A stretch of DNA of 64,000 nucleotides from Burkholderia sp. Ax-1719 (GCF_011753055.1 NZ_VWWJ01000025.1:1-64000); one strand, 5' to 3'; positions 35,431 through 46,270 are shown, numbered from the stretch's first letter. The notes: generated from the sequence alone by a model not told the origin. Translations and numbers: made by a program.

Positions 35431-36447
35431 TTACACCTGCTGCGCAAGCGTGATCTGTTCGTTGAAGCGCTGCGGATCGGTATTGGCGCCGCAGAGCAGA
35501 ACGCCCACGCGCTTGCCCTGCAAAGCATCGCGCAGCGGACCGTAGAGCGCAGCCGTAGCCGCGGCGCACGCGGGTTCGACGGCCAGCTTCAGCTCGTCGA
35601 ACAGCACGCGCATGGCGCTGCGCAGTTCATCATCGGAGACTGTGACGATGCCTTCGAGATGCCGTCGGCACAACGTGTAGCTGTATTGCTCGGTGTGCGG
35701 CGACATCAGCGAATCGGCGATCGTGTGCATGTGGGTCAGGCGCACCGTGTGGTTCGCGGCGAAGCTGCGGCTCATTGCGTCCGCGCCTTCGGGTTCCACG
35801 CCGTAGATGCGCACGCGCGGATTCGCCAGACGCAGCGCCGTCGCCACGCCCGCCGCCAGTCCGCCGCCGCCGATCGGCACGATCACCGCGTCCAGATCCG
35901 GCGATTGCGTCGCCCATTCGTAGCCGAGCGTCGCCGTGCCCAGCACCGTGCGATACCCGTTAAAGGGATGCACGAAGTAGCGGCCTTCGTCGGCTTCGAT
36001 GCGGCGCACGATCTCGAACGCTTCGTGACTGTTGTTCGCGCGCACGATTTCCGCGCCCAGACGGCGACACTGATCCACGCGCGCCGGGCTCGCAGTATGA
36101 AACAGCACCACTTTCGCGGCGATGCCCAGCCGTTTCGCTGCGTACGCAACGGCAATCGCATGATTGCCGCCCGACACGCAGGTCACGCCCGCGCTGCGTT
36201 GCGCGGCATCGAGCGCAAGCAGGTGTGTGAACGCGCCGCGCACCTTGAAGCTGCCGCTTGCCTGCAGCAGCTCGAACTTGAAATTGACCAGCGTATCGCC
36301 GAGAGAGGGCAGATCGTGGCGGTCGAACACCGGCGTGCGCAGCACCCACGGCGCGAGCGTGATGTGCTGAGCGGCGATCTCATCGAGCGAGGGAATCGCT
36401 TCGCCGTCGATCGTGTGATCGGTGGGCAGCGGCGTGCCGGTGGACAT
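35431..36447 (-). CDS. Threonine ammonia-lyase-like PLP enzyme
   Basis: 338 residues from the ATG ending at 36447. The fold-type II PLP lysine is K68 in [27 protein letters not shown] and the phosphate-binding [12 protein letters not shown] loop are present, as is [13 protein letters not shown]. Length and lack of an ACT domain fit the catabolic threonine/serine dehydratase or a related enzyme. Its start is only 19 bases after the argE stop, so it is probably translated from the argE message. Which hydroxyamino acid it uses cannot be told. Confidence 0.82.
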   Translation of the reverse strand: MSTGTPLPTDHTIDGEAIPSLDEIAAQHITLAPWVLRTPVFDRHDLPSLGDTLVNFKFELLQASGSFKVRGAFTHLLALDAAQRSAGVTCVSGGNHAIAVAYAAKRLGIAAKVVLFHTASPARVDQCRRLGAEIVRANNSHEAFEIVRRIEADEGRYFVHPFNGYRTVLGTATLGYEWATQSPDLDAVIVPIGGGGLAAGVATALRLANPRVRIYGVEPEGADAMSRSFAANHTVRLTHMHTIADSLMSPHTEQYSYTLCRRHLEGIVTVSDDELRSAMRVLFDELKLAVEPACAAATAALYGPLRDALQGKRVGVLLCGANTDPQRFNEQITLAQQV

Positions 36448-36466
36448 GGCCGGTTTATCCGGACGA

Positions 36467-37738
36467 TCAGCGCGCGTGCGCGTCCACCGACATCCCGCGC
36501 ACGAGCTTGCGCAGGAATCCTTCGCAGGCCGAAAGTTGTTCGAGCGAGACGAACTCGTTCGGCTTGTGCGCCTGCTGGATGTCGCCGGGACCGCACACCA
36601 CGCTCGGAATGCCCGCACGCGCGAACAATCCTGCCTCGGTGCCATAGGCGACCTTGCGGCGCGTCTGGTCCGAGGTGAGCGCGCGCACGAGTTGCGTGAT
36701 CGCCGCCTGTTCGGAATCGTCGAGGCCCGGCGCTGCGGCAACCTTCAGGAATTCGATCGCGGGCGACGCGCCGTCCACGCCTTCGCGCTGCATCTTCGGC
36801 ACCAGGGTTTCGCGCGCGTATTGCTCGATGCGCGCGAAGATCGCGTCGGGGTCGAGCGTCGGCAGATTGCGGAACTCGAAGGCGAAGCGGCATTCGGCGG
36901 GCACCGTGTTGACGGCATTGCCGCCTTCGATGGTGCTGGTTTGCGCCGTGGTGAACGGCACGTCGTAAAGCTCGTCGAAGGGGCCTTGCGCGCGGAACGA
37001 ATCGGCGAGATCGCGGATATAGCAGATCAGGCGCGCCGCGTATTCGATCGCGTTGACGCCACGCGGCGTGAGCGACGAATGCGCCGCGTGGCCGCGCACG
37101 CAGCATTGATAAACGTTGACGCCCTTGTGCGCCACGATCGGTCGCATGCTGGTGGGTTCGCCGACGATGCAGCCGTCCGGTTTCACGCCACGTTTCACGA
37201 GTTCCTCGATCATGAGCGGCGCGCCCACGCAGCCGATTTCCTCATCGAACGAGAGCGCGAAGTGCAGCGGCTTGGCGAGCTTGATCTGCTGGAATTCCGG
37301 CACCAGCGTGAGCGCCGCGCCGATAAAACCCTTCATGTCGCAGGTGCCGCGGCCATAGAGCAGGCCGTCGCGAATTTCCGGCTTGAACGGATCGCTGTCC
37401 CAGTTCTGGCCGTCCACCGGCACCACGTCCGTGTGGCCCGAGAGCACGATGCCGCCATCGGTCGAGCCATCGTGCGCGGGCAACGTGGCGAACAGGTTGG
37501 CCCACTTGCCGTCGCGGCCGTAGGTGAGCGTCGATTCGATGCCGCGTGCGCGCAGATCGTCGCGCACGGTTTCGATCAGGCCGAGATTCGGATTGCGGCT
37601 GACCGTGTCCATCGACACGAGACGGGTGATCCAGGGAAGTGAAGCGGGAAGATCGGAAGACTGTGCGGCGGGGGACTGCTGCGAATCTTGCTGCGAATCT
37701 TGCTGGGAAGACTGCGCTGTTTCAGCGGTGATGCTCAT
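36467..37738 (-). CDS. argE: Acetylornithine deacetylase ArgE (M20 family)
   Basis: 423 residues from the ATG ending at 37738. A Gln/Ser-rich leader (SQQDSQQDSQQ, encoded by a 12-base tandem repeat) precedes the M20 metallopeptidase fold. Metal ligands and catalytic residues are visible in LSGHTDVVPVDGQ, GRGTCDMKGF, SFDEEIGCVG, VGEPTSM and the final His in PGDIQQAHKPNEFV. It removes the acetyl group from N-acetylornithine to give ornithine in arginine synthesis. Related M20 deacylases such as DapE differ in the GEPT region. It is likely co-transcribed with the downstream PLP enzyme. Confidence 0.9.
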   Translation of the reverse strand: MSITAETAQSSQQDSQQDSQQSPAAQSSDLPASLPWITRLVSMDTVSRNPNLGLIETVRDDLRARGIESTLTYGRDGKWANLFATLPAHDGSTDGGIVLSGHTDVVPVDGQNWDSDPFKPEIRDGLLYGRGTCDMKGFIGAALTLVPEFQQIKLAKPLHFALSFDEEIGCVGAPLMIEELVKRGVKPDGCIVGEPTSMRPIVAHKGVNVYQCCVRGHAAHSSLTPRGVNAIEYAARLICYIRDLADSFRAQGPFDELYDVPFTTAQTSTIEGGNAVNTVPAECRFAFEFRNLPTLDPDAIFARIEQYARETLVPKMQREGVDGASPAIEFLKVAAAPGLDDSEQAAITQLVRALTSDQTRRKVAYGTEAGLFARAGIPSVVCGPGDIQQAHKPNEFVSLEQLSACEGFLRKLVRGMSVDAHAR

Positions 37739-37908
37739 GGTGGGCTCCGGCTTGCTTGTCTTGTCCAATACTACCCAAAAAGGGTGGGACTCGCCAAAGC
37801 CGCAAGCCATGTTGCGGCGCGCGCGGACGTGGCGCGCTGCAACATGGCGTGGGGACGGATAACCCGACAGTTGAAACGTCAGATCATCCGTCTAAGCGCG
37901 CGACATGT

Positions 37909-40900
37909 TTAAGCACGCGGTGCCGAAGCCCGCGCAGGCGCACCCAGCGCACGCAGCGTTTCCTTCACCGTCGCCACACGCACCGCCAGGTCCGGACTGC
38001 GCGTTTCGATGCGCAGCTTGTCCTGGCCGGCGAGCTTCACATGCTTGTGCTTCTGCACCATTTCGATGATGCGCATGGCGTCGACCGGCGGATTCGGCAC
38101 GAACTGCAGGCCGATTACGGCTTCGCCCGCGTCGATCTTGGTGATGCCGAGCGGCTTGGCGGCGAGTCGCAGACGGTGCGTTTCGATCAGCGCATGCGCC
38201 TGCGGCGGCATCTTGCCGAAGCGGTCGATCAGCTCTTCCTGGATGCCGTCGATAGAATCGTCGTGCTCGCAGTTCGCCAGGCGCTTGTAGAGCGACAGGC
38301 GCTCCTGCACGTCGCCGCAATAGTCGGCGGGCAGGATGGCGGGCGCGTGCAGATTGATCTCGGTGGTCGCAGCGAGCGGCGCGTTCAGATCGGGCTCGCG
38401 GCCGTCCTTGAGCGCCTTCACGGCGTCGTTGAGCATGTCCGTATACAGCTGGAAGCCGATTTCCTGGATTTCGCCCGATTGCTTGTCGCCGAGCACTTCG
38501 CCCGTGCCGCGAATCTCCAGATCGTGCATCGCCAGATAGAAGCCCGAACCGAGTTCCTCCATCTGCTGGATCGCTTCGAGACGGCGCTGCGCCTGTTTCG
38601 TGAGACCTTGCGGGTCGTGCACGAGCAGATACGCGTATGCCTGGTGATGCGAGCGCCCGACGCGGCCACGCAACTGGTGCAGCTGCGCGAGACCGAACTT
38701 GTCCGAGCGATGGATCAGGATGGTGTTGGCGGTCGGCACGTCGATGCCGGTTTCGATAATCGTGGTACAGAGCAGCACATTCGCGCGCTGCGCCACGAAA
38801 TCGCGCATCACGGCTTCGAGTTCACGTTCGTGCATCTGGCCGTGCGCCACGGCGATGCGCGCCTCCGGCACCAGCGCTTCGAGCATGGCGCGGCGATTCT
38901 CGATGGTCTCGACTTCGTTGTGCAGGAAGTACACCTGGCCGCCGCGCTTGAGTTCGCGCAGCATCGCTTCGCGAATCACGCTGTCTTCCTCGCGGCGCAC
39001 GAAGGTCTTGATGGCCAGCCGCTTCTGCGGCGCGGTGGCGATCACGGAGAAGTCGCGCAGGCCTTCCAGCGCCATGCCCAGCGTACGCGGGATCGGCGTG
39101 GCGGTGAGCGTGAGCACGTCGACTTCGGCGCGCAGGGCTTTGAGCGCTTCCTTCTGGCGCACGCCAAAACGGTGTTCCTCGTCGATGATCACGAGGCCCA
39201 GGCGCTTGAACTGCACATCGGACGACAGCAGCTTGTGCGTGCCGATCACGATATCGACGCTACCGTCGTTGATCTGCTGGATCGCGCTGTTGACCTCCTT
39301 CGTGCTCTTGAAACGCGACAGTTCCGCGATACGCACCGGCCACTCGGAAAAGCGGTCGGTGAAGGTCTGCGTGTGCTGTTCCGCGAGCAGCGTGGTGGGC
39401 GAGAGGATCGCCACCTGCTTGCCGCCCATCACCGCGATAAAGGCCGCGCGCAACGCCACTTCGGTCTTGCCGAAGCCCACGTCGCCGCACACCAGGCGGT
39501 CCATCGGTTTGCCGCTCGTCATATCGCCGATCACGGCGGCAATCGCCGCGGCCTGGTCGGGCGTTTCCTCGAAACCAAAGCTTTCCGCGAACTTCACGTA
39601 ATCCTTCGGCTCCAGCGCGAACGCGTGGCCCTCGCGCGCGGCGCGGCGCGCGTAGAGATTCAACAGTTCGGCGGCCGTGTCGCGAATCTGCTGCGCGGCC
39701 TTGCGGCGCGCCTTTTCCCACTGGCCCGAGCCGAGCGCGTGGAGCGGCGCGCTGTCCGGATCGGCGCCGCTGTAGCGCGAGATCACGTGCAGCTGCGAAA
39801 CCGGCACGTAGAGCTTGCTGCCGTTGGCGTATTCGAGGTGCAGGAATTCGGTGTCGCCTTCGCCCAGGTCCATCGTCACAAGGCCGTGATAGCGGCCGAT
39901 GCCGTGCTGCGCGTGCACGACCGGGTCGCCCACTTTCAGCTCCGACAGATCGCGCACCATCGAATCGACGTTGCTCGCCTGTTCCTGGCGTCGGCGTCCC
40001 GCGCGGCGCGCAAGCGGACCGTACAGCTCGGTTTCGGTGATGATCGACAGCGCTTCGCCGGGCAGCGCAAAGCCGGTCGAAAGCGGCGCGACGCCCAGCA
40101 CGAAGCGCTCGTCGCCGCTGAGCCAGTCCTGGAAACTGTCCGCCGAAGTGGGGCGCAGATGGTTGTCCGCGAGCAGTTGCGCGATGGTTTCGCGACGGCC
40201 CGCCGATTCCACCGCGAACAGCACGCGGTTTTTCGTGGTGTCGAGATAGCTGCGCAGCGAGGCGAGCGGATCGTCGGCGTGACGGTCGATTGCCAGCGTC
40301 GGCAGCGGCGCGGCCCAGCCGCCCGCGCTCGCCGCCGGGAGCACGAGGCGCGCGAAGGGCTTGGCGAGCGTGAAGAAGTCCTCGTCAGTCAGGAACAGGC
40401 GCGACGGTTCGAGGATCGGGCGTTCACGGTCGTGCGCGAGAAAGTTGTGGCGCTGCTTCGTATCGGCGGTGAAACGGCGGATCGACGCATCCAGATCGCC
40501 GGAAAACACCAGCTGCGCGTTTTGCGGCAGATAGTGGAACAGCGTGGCCGTCTCTTCAAAAAAGAGCGGCAGATAGTATTCGATGCCCGCCGAGGGCACG
40601 CCGTTGCCGATGTCCTTGTAGATCGTCGCGCGGCTCGGGTCGCCCTCGAAGACTTCGCGCCAGCGGCTGCGAAACGCCGTGCGCGAGGCTTCGTCGAAGG
40701 GGAATTCGCGGCCCGGCAGCAGGCGCACTTCCTTGACCGGATAGAGGCTGCGCTGGCTGTCCGGGTCGAAGGCGCGGATCGAATCGACCTGATCGTCGAA
40801 CAGGTCGAGGCGATATGGCAGCGGCGAACCCATCGGGAACAGGTCGATCAGCGAGCCGCGCACGCAGTATTCGCCGGGCCGCATCACCTGGCTCACGTGC

Positions 40901-41394
40901 TCGTAGCCGGCCAGCGTGAGCTGCGACTTGAGCTTTTGCTCGTCCAGTCGCTCGCCTTGCGAGAACGAGAACGTGTAGGCCGCGAGGAACGAGGCGGGCG
41001 GCATCCGGTAAAGCGCCGTGGTGGCCGGCACGATCAGGATGTCGCAGCGGCCCTCGCCGAGGTCGTGCAGCGTCGCCAGACGCTCGGAGACCAGATCCTG
41101 GTGCGGCGAAAACGTGTCGTAAGGCAGCGTTTCCCAGTCGGGCAGCAGGCGCACGCGCGCTTCGGGCGCGAAAAACGGGATTTCCTGCGCGAGGCGCTGG
41201 GCATCCACGGCGCTCGCGCAGATCACCGCCAGCAGCGGCGCGGCGGCGCTGTCGCGCGCGGCTTCGCGGTAACGGGCGATCAGGAGCGCGTCGGACGAGC
41301 CGTGCGTGCCGTCGAACGCGTAGCGTTGCCCCGGCTTGACGACGGCGACCGGTGAAGCGGACGGGGACTTCGAGGATGCGGCGATTTCGGACAT
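37909..41394 (-). CDS. mfd: Transcription-repair coupling factor Mfd
   Basis: 1161 residues, the family's normal size. The N-terminal UvrB-like region ends near 350. The RNA-polymerase interaction domain ([23 protein letters not shown]) is near 480-550. The RecG-like translocase has Walker [17 protein letters not shown], the DEEH box in [23 protein letters not shown] and the RVGRS motif. The C-terminal D7 domain follows. Mfd pushes stalled RNA polymerase off damaged DNA and recruits UvrA. It is divergent from ispD. A frame open across almost the whole gene on the other strand is a GC-rich shadow. Confidence 0.97.
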   Translation of the reverse strand: MSEIAASSKSPSASPVAVVKPGQRYAFDGTHGSSDALLIARYREAARDSAAAPLLAVICASAVDAQRLAQEIPFFAPEARVRLLPDWETLPYDTFSPHQDLVSERLATLHDLGEGRCDILIVPATTALYRMPPASFLAAYTFSFSQGERLDEQKLKSQLTLAGYEHVSQVMRPGEYCVRGSLIDLFPMGSPLPYRLDLFDDQVDSIRAFDPDSQRSLYPVKEVRLLPGREFPFDEASRTAFRSRWREVFEGDPSRATIYKDIGNGVPSAGIEYYLPLFFEETATLFHYLPQNAQLVFSGDLDASIRRFTADTKQRHNFLAHDRERPILEPSRLFLTDEDFFTLAKPFARLVLPAASAGGWAAPLPTLAIDRHADDPLASLRSYLDTTKNRVLFAVESAGRRETIAQLLADNHLRPTSADSFQDWLSGDERFVLGVAPLSTGFALPGEALSIITETELYGPLARRAGRRRQEQASNVDSMVRDLSELKVGDPVVHAQHGIGRYHGLVTMDLGEGDTEFLHLEYANGSKLYVPVSQLHVISRYSGADPDSAPLHALGSGQWEKARRKAAQQIRDTAAELLNLYARRAAREGHAFALEPKDYVKFAESFGFEETPDQAAAIAAVIGDMTSGKPMDRLVCGDVGFGKTEVALRAAFIAVMGGKQVAILSPTTLLAEQHTQTFTDRFSEWPVRIAELSRFKSTKEVNSAIQQINDGSVDIVIGTHKLLSSDVQFKRLGLVIIDEEHRFGVRQKEALKALRAEVDVLTLTATPIPRTLGMALEGLRDFSVIATAPQKRLAIKTFVRREEDSVIREAMLRELKRGGQVYFLHNEVETIENRRAMLEALVPEARIAVAHGQMHERELEAVMRDFVAQRANVLLCTTIIETGIDVPTANTILIHRSDKFGLAQLHQLRGRVGRSHHQAYAYLLVHDPQGLTKQAQRRLEAIQQMEELGSGFYLAMHDLEIRGTGEVLGDKQSGEIQEIGFQLYTDMLNDAVKALKDGREPDLNAPLAATTEINLHAPAILPADYCGDVQERLSLYKRLANCEHDDSIDGIQEELIDRFGKMPPQAHALIETHRLRLAAKPLGITKIDAGEAVIGLQFVPNPPVDAMRIIEMVQKHKHVKLAGQDKLRIETRSPDLAVRVATVKETLRALGAPARASAPRA

Positions 41395-41482
41395 AGGGGC
41401 AACAGGTTGGCCTGGCTAGACGGCCTTTCGCAAGGTCGCCGGTGTGCCCGTTGCGCGCGCCATCCGGTACGACTTGTGGACG

Positions 41483-41510
41483 TTGGGCGTGCGGGCAAAG
41501 GACCTATTAT
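41483..41510 (+). promoter_or_regulatory. Candidate promoter of ispDF
   Basis: TTGGGC and TATTAT with a 16-base spacer lie in the mfd-ispD gap; the adjoining TATTATAAAAT is the only AT-rich block there. Start of transcription near 41517, about 45 bases before the ispD GTG. Confidence 0.4.
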
Positions 41511-41562
41511 AAAATCCGTCCTTTACTTTGACTCATCCGGCACTCATCCGGCTCGCGACACC

Positions 41563-42276
41563 GTGACTTCACGCCTATTTGCCCTGATTCCCTGCGCCGG
41601 TACCGGCAGCCGTTCGGGATCGTCCCTGCCCAAGCAATACCGCACGGTTGCGGGGCGCGACCTCCTGCACTATACGCTCGCGGCGTTCGACGCCTGCAGC
41701 GAATTCACCCAGACCCTCGTCGTCCTTTCTCCCGACGATAGCCACTTCGACGCGCGCCGCTTCAGCGGTCTGCGCTTTGCGGTGCGCCGCACCGGCGGGG
41801 CCTCGCGCCAGGCGTCGGTGTACAACGGACTGGTCGCGCTCGCCGAATTCGGCGCCACCGACGACGACTGGGTGCTCGTCCACGACGCCGCGCGTCCCGG
41901 CATCACGCCCGCGCTGATCCGCTCGCTGGTCGAGGCGCTCAAGGACGATCCGGTTGGCGGCATCATGGCGTTGCCGGTGGCCGACACGCTCAAGCGCGTC
42001 GCGCCCCATAACGTGCCGGGCGGCCCGCGCATCGAGCGCACCGAGTCGCGCGACGGCCTCTGGCAGGCGCAAACGCCGCAGATGTTCCGCATCGGCATGC
42101 TGCGCGGCGCGATCGAGCGCGCCCAGCAGGAAGGCCACGATCTCACCGACGAAGCCAGCGCAATCGAGTGGCTTGGCCATTCGCCGCGTCTGGTGCAGGG
42201 CAGCCTGCGCAACTTCAAGGTGACGTACCCAGAAGACTTCGCGCTTGCAGAAGCGATTCTCAGCGCCTCGAATTAA
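41563..42276 (+). CDS. ispD: 2-C-methyl-D-erythritol 4-phosphate cytidylyltransferase IspD
   Basis: 237 residues from a GTG at 41563, chosen because it opens into the nucleotide-binding start [25 protein letters not shown]. Further motifs are [25 protein letters not shown] and WQAQTPQMF. It transfers CMP to methylerythritol phosphate, the third step of the MEP isoprenoid pathway. ispF follows 51 bases downstream, the common ispDF pair, and the two are presumably co-transcribed. Confidence 0.95.
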   Translation: MTSRLFALIPCAGTGSRSGSSLPKQYRTVAGRDLLHYTLAAFDACSEFTQTLVVLSPDDSHFDARRFSGLRFAVRRTGGASRQASVYNGLVALAEFGATDDDWVLVHDAARPGITPALIRSLVEALKDDPVGGIMALPVADTLKRVAPHNVPGGPRIERTESRDGLWQAQTPQMFRIGMLRGAIERAQQEGHDLTDEASAIEWLGHSPRLVQGSLRNFKVTYPEDFALAEAILSASN

Positions 42277-42327
42277 TCGCCAGTTAGTTAATCGCGTCAC
42301 CGCATAACCCACACGGAAACACCACAC

Positions 42328-42807
42328 ATGGACATCAGAATCGGACAAGGCTATGACGTGCACCAGCTCGTGCCGGGACGCCCGCTCGTCATCGGCGGCG
42401 TGACGGTGCCCTACGACCGCGGGCTGCTCGGCCACTCGGACGCGGACGTGCTGCTGCACGCCATCACCGACGCGTTGTTCGGCGCGGCCGCGCTCGGCGA
42501 CATCGGCCGTCACTTTCCGGATACCGACAAGCAGTTCTACGGCGCGAACAGCCGCGTGCTGCTGCGCGAATGCCTGCGCCGCGTGGAAGAAGCGGGCTTC
42601 ACGCTGATCAATGTCGATAGTACCGTGATCGCCCAGGCGCCCAAGCTGTCGCCGCATATCGAAGCGATGCGCGCGTGTATCGCCGAAGATCTCAAGCTGC
42701 CGCTCGATCGCGTCAACGTGAAGGCGAAGACCAACGAGAAGCTCGGCTATCTGGGCCGCAGCGAAGGCATCGAAGCGCAGGCAGCGGTGCTGCTTTCGCG
42801 CGCTTGA
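42328..42807 (+). CDS. ispF: 2-C-methyl-D-erythritol 2,4-cyclodiphosphate synthase IspF
   Basis: 159 residues, the standard length. [12 protein letters not shown] supplies two zinc ligands (Asp, His) and [29 protein letters not shown] supplies the third plus the substrate pocket. [21 protein letters not shown] closes the family signature. It cyclises CDP-methylerythritol 2-phosphate, two steps after IspD. A short terminator follows. Confidence 0.97.
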   Translation: MDIRIGQGYDVHQLVPGRPLVIGGVTVPYDRGLLGHSDADVLLHAITDALFGAAALGDIGRHFPDTDKQFYGANSRVLLRECLRRVEEAGFTLINVDSTVIAQAPKLSPHIEAMRACIAEDLKLPLDRVNVKAKTNEKLGYLGRSEGIEAQAAVLLSRA

Positions 42808-42818
42808 GATTCATTTTC

Positions 42819-42840
42819 AGGCCTTGAAACAAGGCCTTTT
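42819..42840 (+). terminator. Terminator after ispF
   Basis: An 8-bp stem (AGGCCTTG / CAAGGCCT) with AAA loop followed by TTT, 12 bases after the ispF stop. Confidence 0.75.
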
Positions 42841-42923
42841 ATGAATCGCTGGAAGGCGCGCGCAAACGGCGTGCCTCTAGCGTATCGAATGCAGTGAGCA
42901 GGGCGCATGCCTGCTCTCATATC

Positions 42924-42967
42924 AAAGGCGGTGGTTGCATCTGCAATCATCGCCTTTGCTTTTCTTG
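42924..42967 (+). promoter_or_regulatory. Strong hairpin in the AT-rich leader of the acyltransferase gene
   Basis: A 15-bp stem (42924-42938 with 42943-42957) closes an ATCT loop. Two of its pairs are G-U on the plus-strand RNA and would be A-C mismatches on the minus strand, so the structure favours plus-strand transcripts. It is followed by GCTTTTCTTGC. It lies about 80 bases before the acyltransferase start and could be a terminator, attenuator or the end of a small RNA. Confidence 0.5.
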
Positions 42968-43038
42968 CTCATTTCTTGCCTTTTTATTTCCGTTTTTTTC
43001 GTCTTATGCTGAAGACGTAACCGGAAGCGGAAAGGGCA

Positions 43039-44178
43039 ATGACGGGACTCGAAAGACGCGTGAAAGGCCTCGACGGTCTCCGGGCGCTGGCCGTGATGCT
43101 GGTGTTCCTCTCGCACAAGGCGCATGTCGAGGCCATCGACGCCGGCAAGATCGGCGTATGGCTATTTTTCCTGATCAGCGGCTATCTGATCATCGGCGAA
43201 TTGCATCGCAATCGGCTGCGCGTGGAGCAGGGCGCTGCGCGGCGCGATGCCGTGCTCTACGTCTTCTACGTCAAGCGCGCGCTGCGCATTTTCCCGGTCT
43301 ACTACCTGCTGCTGATCGCGCTGACGATCGCGCACGCGTTCTTCTATCAGCGCGATGTCGATCTGGGTCTGGCATGGCATTTCGCATTCCTTTCTAATTT
43401 CTGGATCGGCATGGTGCACGATGGCTGGCCCGGTACGGTGTCGCATTTCTGGAGTCTCGCGGTCGAACAGCAGTTCTATCTGATTGCGCCATTTGCTCTG
43501 TTGTTCGCGCCCGCCGCGCGTCATCTGGGGATTTGTATCGGCATGATCTGCGCGGCGGGATTGGCGCATCTCGCGCTCTATGCGAGCGGGGCGATCGAGC
43601 CGCTGGTCTACGCGTTCTCGCCGTGGAATTTCGCGTTGCTGGCGCTGGGTGGCGCATTGGCGATTGGCGGCGAACGCGTGAGGGTGGCGGGGCGTTTGCC
43701 CGCCGCGCTGTGGTGCGCGCTGGCGTTGGCGTGCCTCGGCGTGTTCGCCTTCGCGCGCGCCGATTGCGTGACCTGCGAGGCCGCGCAGCGCGCCGTGATA
43801 CCGGGCCTGCTCGATATCGGCCTGGCGCTGTCGCTGGGTGCGCTATTCCTGTGGATCGTGCGGCGTCAGGACAGCGCGCTGGTGGCGGCGCTGGAAGTGC
43901 GGCCGCTCGCGTATCTCGGCACCATCAGCTACGGCTTTTATTTGTTCCATAACCTGGTGCCGTCGAAGCTGGGCGATGCGCCTGCGCTTTACACGCGTTT
44001 GCATGTGCCGCCGTTCGTGCAGGATTTGCTGCCGCTCGCGCTGCAGTTCACGCTGGCCGTGCTGCTCGCGCATCTGTCGTGGCAACTGCTGGAAAAGCGC
44101 GTGCTGGAGTGGAAGGCGCCGCTGGCCACGGCGATTCGCAACCGTCTGCCCGCGCGCACGGCCGCGGGCCAGATCTGA
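43039..44178 (+). CDS. Acyltransferase family 3 membrane protein
   Basis: 379 residues with about ten hydrophobic segments. The N-terminal motif RVKGLDGLRALAVMLVFLSH carries the family's catalytic-region R and H, and GVWLFFLISGYLI and FWSLAVEQQFYLIAPF follow. Such proteins O-acylate lipopolysaccharide, exopolysaccharide or peptidoglycan sugars. The substrate is not known here, as no glycan cluster surrounds it. It stands alone between ispF and a convergent peroxiredoxin gene. Its upstream 150 bases are much more AT-rich than its neighbours, a possible sign of later insertion. Confidence 0.88.
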   Translation: MTGLERRVKGLDGLRALAVMLVFLSHKAHVEAIDAGKIGVWLFFLISGYLIIGELHRNRLRVEQGAARRDAVLYVFYVKRALRIFPVYYLLLIALTIAHAFFYQRDVDLGLAWHFAFLSNFWIGMVHDGWPGTVSHFWSLAVEQQFYLIAPFALLFAPAARHLGICIGMICAAGLAHLALYASGAIEPLVYAFSPWNFALLALGGALAIGGERVRVAGRLPAALWCALALACLGVFAFARADCVTCEAAQRAVIPGLLDIGLALSLGALFLWIVRRQDSALVAALEVRPLAYLGTISYGFYLFHNLVPSKLGDAPALYTRLHVPPFVQDLLPLALQFTLAVLLAHLSWQLLEKRVLEWKAPLATAIRNRLPARTAAGQI

Positions 44179-44196
44179 GGGCGCGCGCCGTGAGCG

Positions 44197-44745
44197 TCAG
44201 AAGGTGGCGCCGCCTATTTCGCGCCCGCCCGGGCAGAGCTCGCCGGTTTGCAGTCCGTCGAGCACGCGCAGCACCTCGGCTGCGCTGCGCCCTACGTTGA
44301 GGCTGTTCACGGACACGTGCTGGATGGTGTTGTCCGGATCGACGATAAACGTCGCCCGTAGCGCCACGCCCGCTTCCTTGTCGCGAATGCCGAGCTGATC
44401 GATCAATTCGCCTTTCACGTCGCCGAATGAATAGTGATTCAGGCGGTTCAGTTCCGGATTCTCGCGCCGCCAGGCGAGCTTGACGTATTCGTTGTCGCAA
44501 CTGCCGCCCATCAGCACGGTGTCGCGGTCCTCGAATTCCTTGTGCAACTGCGCGAACGCAACGATCTCGGTGGGGCAGACGATCGTGAAATCCTTCGGAT
44601 AGAAGTAGATCACTTTCCACTTGTCCGAGAAGGTCTGCTCGGTGATTTCGAGGAAGGCCGATTCGCCGTTTTCTTCCGGATGATTGAAGCCGGGCTTCGC
44701 GGCCGTGACGGTGAAGGCTGCGAGTTTGTCGCCGACGGTTTTCAT
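44197..44745 (-). CDS. AhpC/TSA-family peroxiredoxin
   Basis: 182 residues from the ATG ending at 44745, with a strong AAGGAG at 7-base spacing. The peroxidatic cysteine is C57 in FYPKDFTIVCPTE, and a likely resolving cysteine is C171 in GELCPGG near the end. GGSCDNEYVKLAWRRENPEL and RATFIVDPDNTIQHVSVN fit AhpC-type 2-Cys peroxiredoxins. It reduces peroxides and peroxynitrite. No ahpD or ahpF partner is adjacent, so the electron donor is unknown. It is convergent with the acyltransferase gene and is followed upstream by envZ on the same strand. Confidence 0.9.
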   Translation of the reverse strand: MKTVGDKLAAFTVTAAKPGFNHPEENGESAFLEITEQTFSDKWKVIYFYPKDFTIVCPTEIVAFAQLHKEFEDRDTVLMGGSCDNEYVKLAWRRENPELNRLNHYSFGDVKGELIDQLGIRDKEAGVALRATFIVDPDNTIQHVSVNSLNVGRSAAEVLRVLDGLQTGELCPGGREIGGATF

Positions 44746-44848
44746 GGCGTCGCTCCTTGAGTTCTTTCCTGCGATTGTGGCAGGGGATGGCTGAGCACGC
44801 TGCGAGCCTGCACTTGCAGCGTGGTCACTTCAAGGAGGGGTGCGGTTT

Positions 44849-46198
44849 TTAAGCGCCCTTGGCGAGCGGAAACTCGATGGTCACTTCGAGGCCGGGGCCA
44901 GGCGCGCGGTTGCGCAGGCGCAGCGCGCCGCGATAACGGCCTACCAGACGCTGCACGATGGCCATGCCGAGGCCCGTGCCGTTCGCCTGGGTACGCGCGC
45001 TGTCGACGCGATAGAACGGCCGTGTGACGAGCGAAAGCTGGTCTTCGGGAATGCCGGGGCCTTCGTCGACCACGGACAACTCCACGCGCGAATGCGACAC
45101 GCGCGTTTCCAGCATGATGTGAGGAATGCCGTCCGCTTCGCTCGCGCCGTACTTGCGCGCGTTTTCGATCAGGTTGCCGACGATGCGGCGCACGTCGGTA
45201 TCGTCCGCTTCGATCACGGCCGTGGGCGCGAGGCGCGTGATGAGACGCACGCCGTCTTCGCCCGCCATGCGCGCGGCCATTTCGCTGGCGATCACGGAGA
45301 GATCGACGCGCTCCGGCATGCGTTGCACGGGCCGCGCGTAATCCAGGAAGCGGCCGATGATCATGTCCATCTGCTCGATGTCGTCGATCATCGCGTCCTT
45401 GGTCGCCTGATCGGACGGACTCATCTCCGTTTCCAGCCGCAGCCGCGCGAGCGGCGTGCGCAGGTCGTGCGAGATGCCCGCGAGCATCAGCGCGCGGTCG
45501 GCCTCTAACTGTTCGAGGTCGCGCACCATCTGGTTGAACGAGCGATTGGTTTCGGCGGCCACGCCCATGCCGCTTTCGGGCAGTTGCGCGGGCGACTGGC
45601 CCGAGCCGACCATGCGCGCCGACATCGCCAGCCGCGCAAACGGCCGGTTCACCAGGCTCGTAATGAACGCCGCGCCGAACAGCGAGAGCGCGAGCGCGGA
45701 CACGCCCCAGCCCACCCACTGCAGGCCGGTGACGTTGTCGAGCTGGTCGCGGTCGAGCGCGACCCAGTAATCGTCGTCGTCGATCTTGAAGCTGATCCAC
45801 ACGCCCGGAATGTCGTTCACCGACTGGGCGATGATGGTGTCGTCGCCCAGACGCCCGCGAATGTCATGCTCGATCAGACGATTGAGCGATTCGTCGGGCT
45901 GCAGTTTGTATTTGTCGGTGGTTTCGCGCGGATAGACGCGCACGCCTTCGTTGCTCTCCAGATCCTGCAGCAGCGCGCGGCGCAGATCGGGATCGGAATA
46001 GAGCAGGGCCGTGCGCGTGAGCTTGACCACGGCGACGAGCTGCAAGGCCACGCGCTGCGCGCGCGGCTCGCGCTCGATCACACGAAAGCTCTGGAACCAT
46101 GCCGCGAGGCTGACCGCGATCAGCAACGCGATCAGCAGGAAGGTGCGCCAGAACAGGTCGCCGAACGCAAGCGTCAGGAGACGCCGGTCAATGCGCAT
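44849..46198 (-). CDS. envZ: EnvZ-type osmosensor histidine kinase
   Basis: 449 residues. TM1 is about 17-35. A periplasmic region of about 125 residues follows, with TM2 about 160-182 and HAMP 183-236. The phospho-accepting residue is H244 (GISHDLRTPLARLRLETEMS). The ATPase domain has NLIENARKYG, VVDEGPGIPEDQ and GTGLGMAIVQR. HDLRTPL with the RLE follow-up is the EnvZ/RisS form. It lies about 70 bases after ompR on the same strand. The pair senses osmotic or acid stress and controls porins in relatives (RisAS in Bordetella). Confidence 0.92.
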   Translation of the reverse strand: MRIDRRLLTLAFGDLFWRTFLLIALLIAVSLAAWFQSFRVIEREPRAQRVALQLVAVVKLTRTALLYSDPDLRRALLQDLESNEGVRVYPRETTDKYKLQPDESLNRLIEHDIRGRLGDDTIIAQSVNDIPGVWISFKIDDDDYWVALDRDQLDNVTGLQWVGWGVSALALSLFGAAFITSLVNRPFARLAMSARMVGSGQSPAQLPESGMGVAAETNRSFNQMVRDLEQLEADRALMLAGISHDLRTPLARLRLETEMSPSDQATKDAMIDDIEQMDMIIGRFLDYARPVQRMPERVDLSVIASEMAARMAGEDGVRLITRLAPTAVIEADDTDVRRIVGNLIENARKYGASEADGIPHIMLETRVSHSRVELSVVDEGPGIPEDQLSLVTRPFYRVDSARTQANGTGLGMAIVQRLVGRYRGALRLRNRAPGPGLEVTIEFPLAKGA

Positions 46199-46270
46199 GG
46201 ACCCTTCCCATCAACAAAGCCAGTGCAGGCAAACAGACACCCTCAGACACGATCACAGAGACATCCAGGA

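Noticed and set aside
37756-41355. A 1199-codon open frame on the plus strand opposite mfd
   Set aside because: It mirrors a clearly real Mfd gene; its composition (Arg/His/Val/Gln-rich, no domain) is typical of the antisense shadow of GC-rich codon usage.
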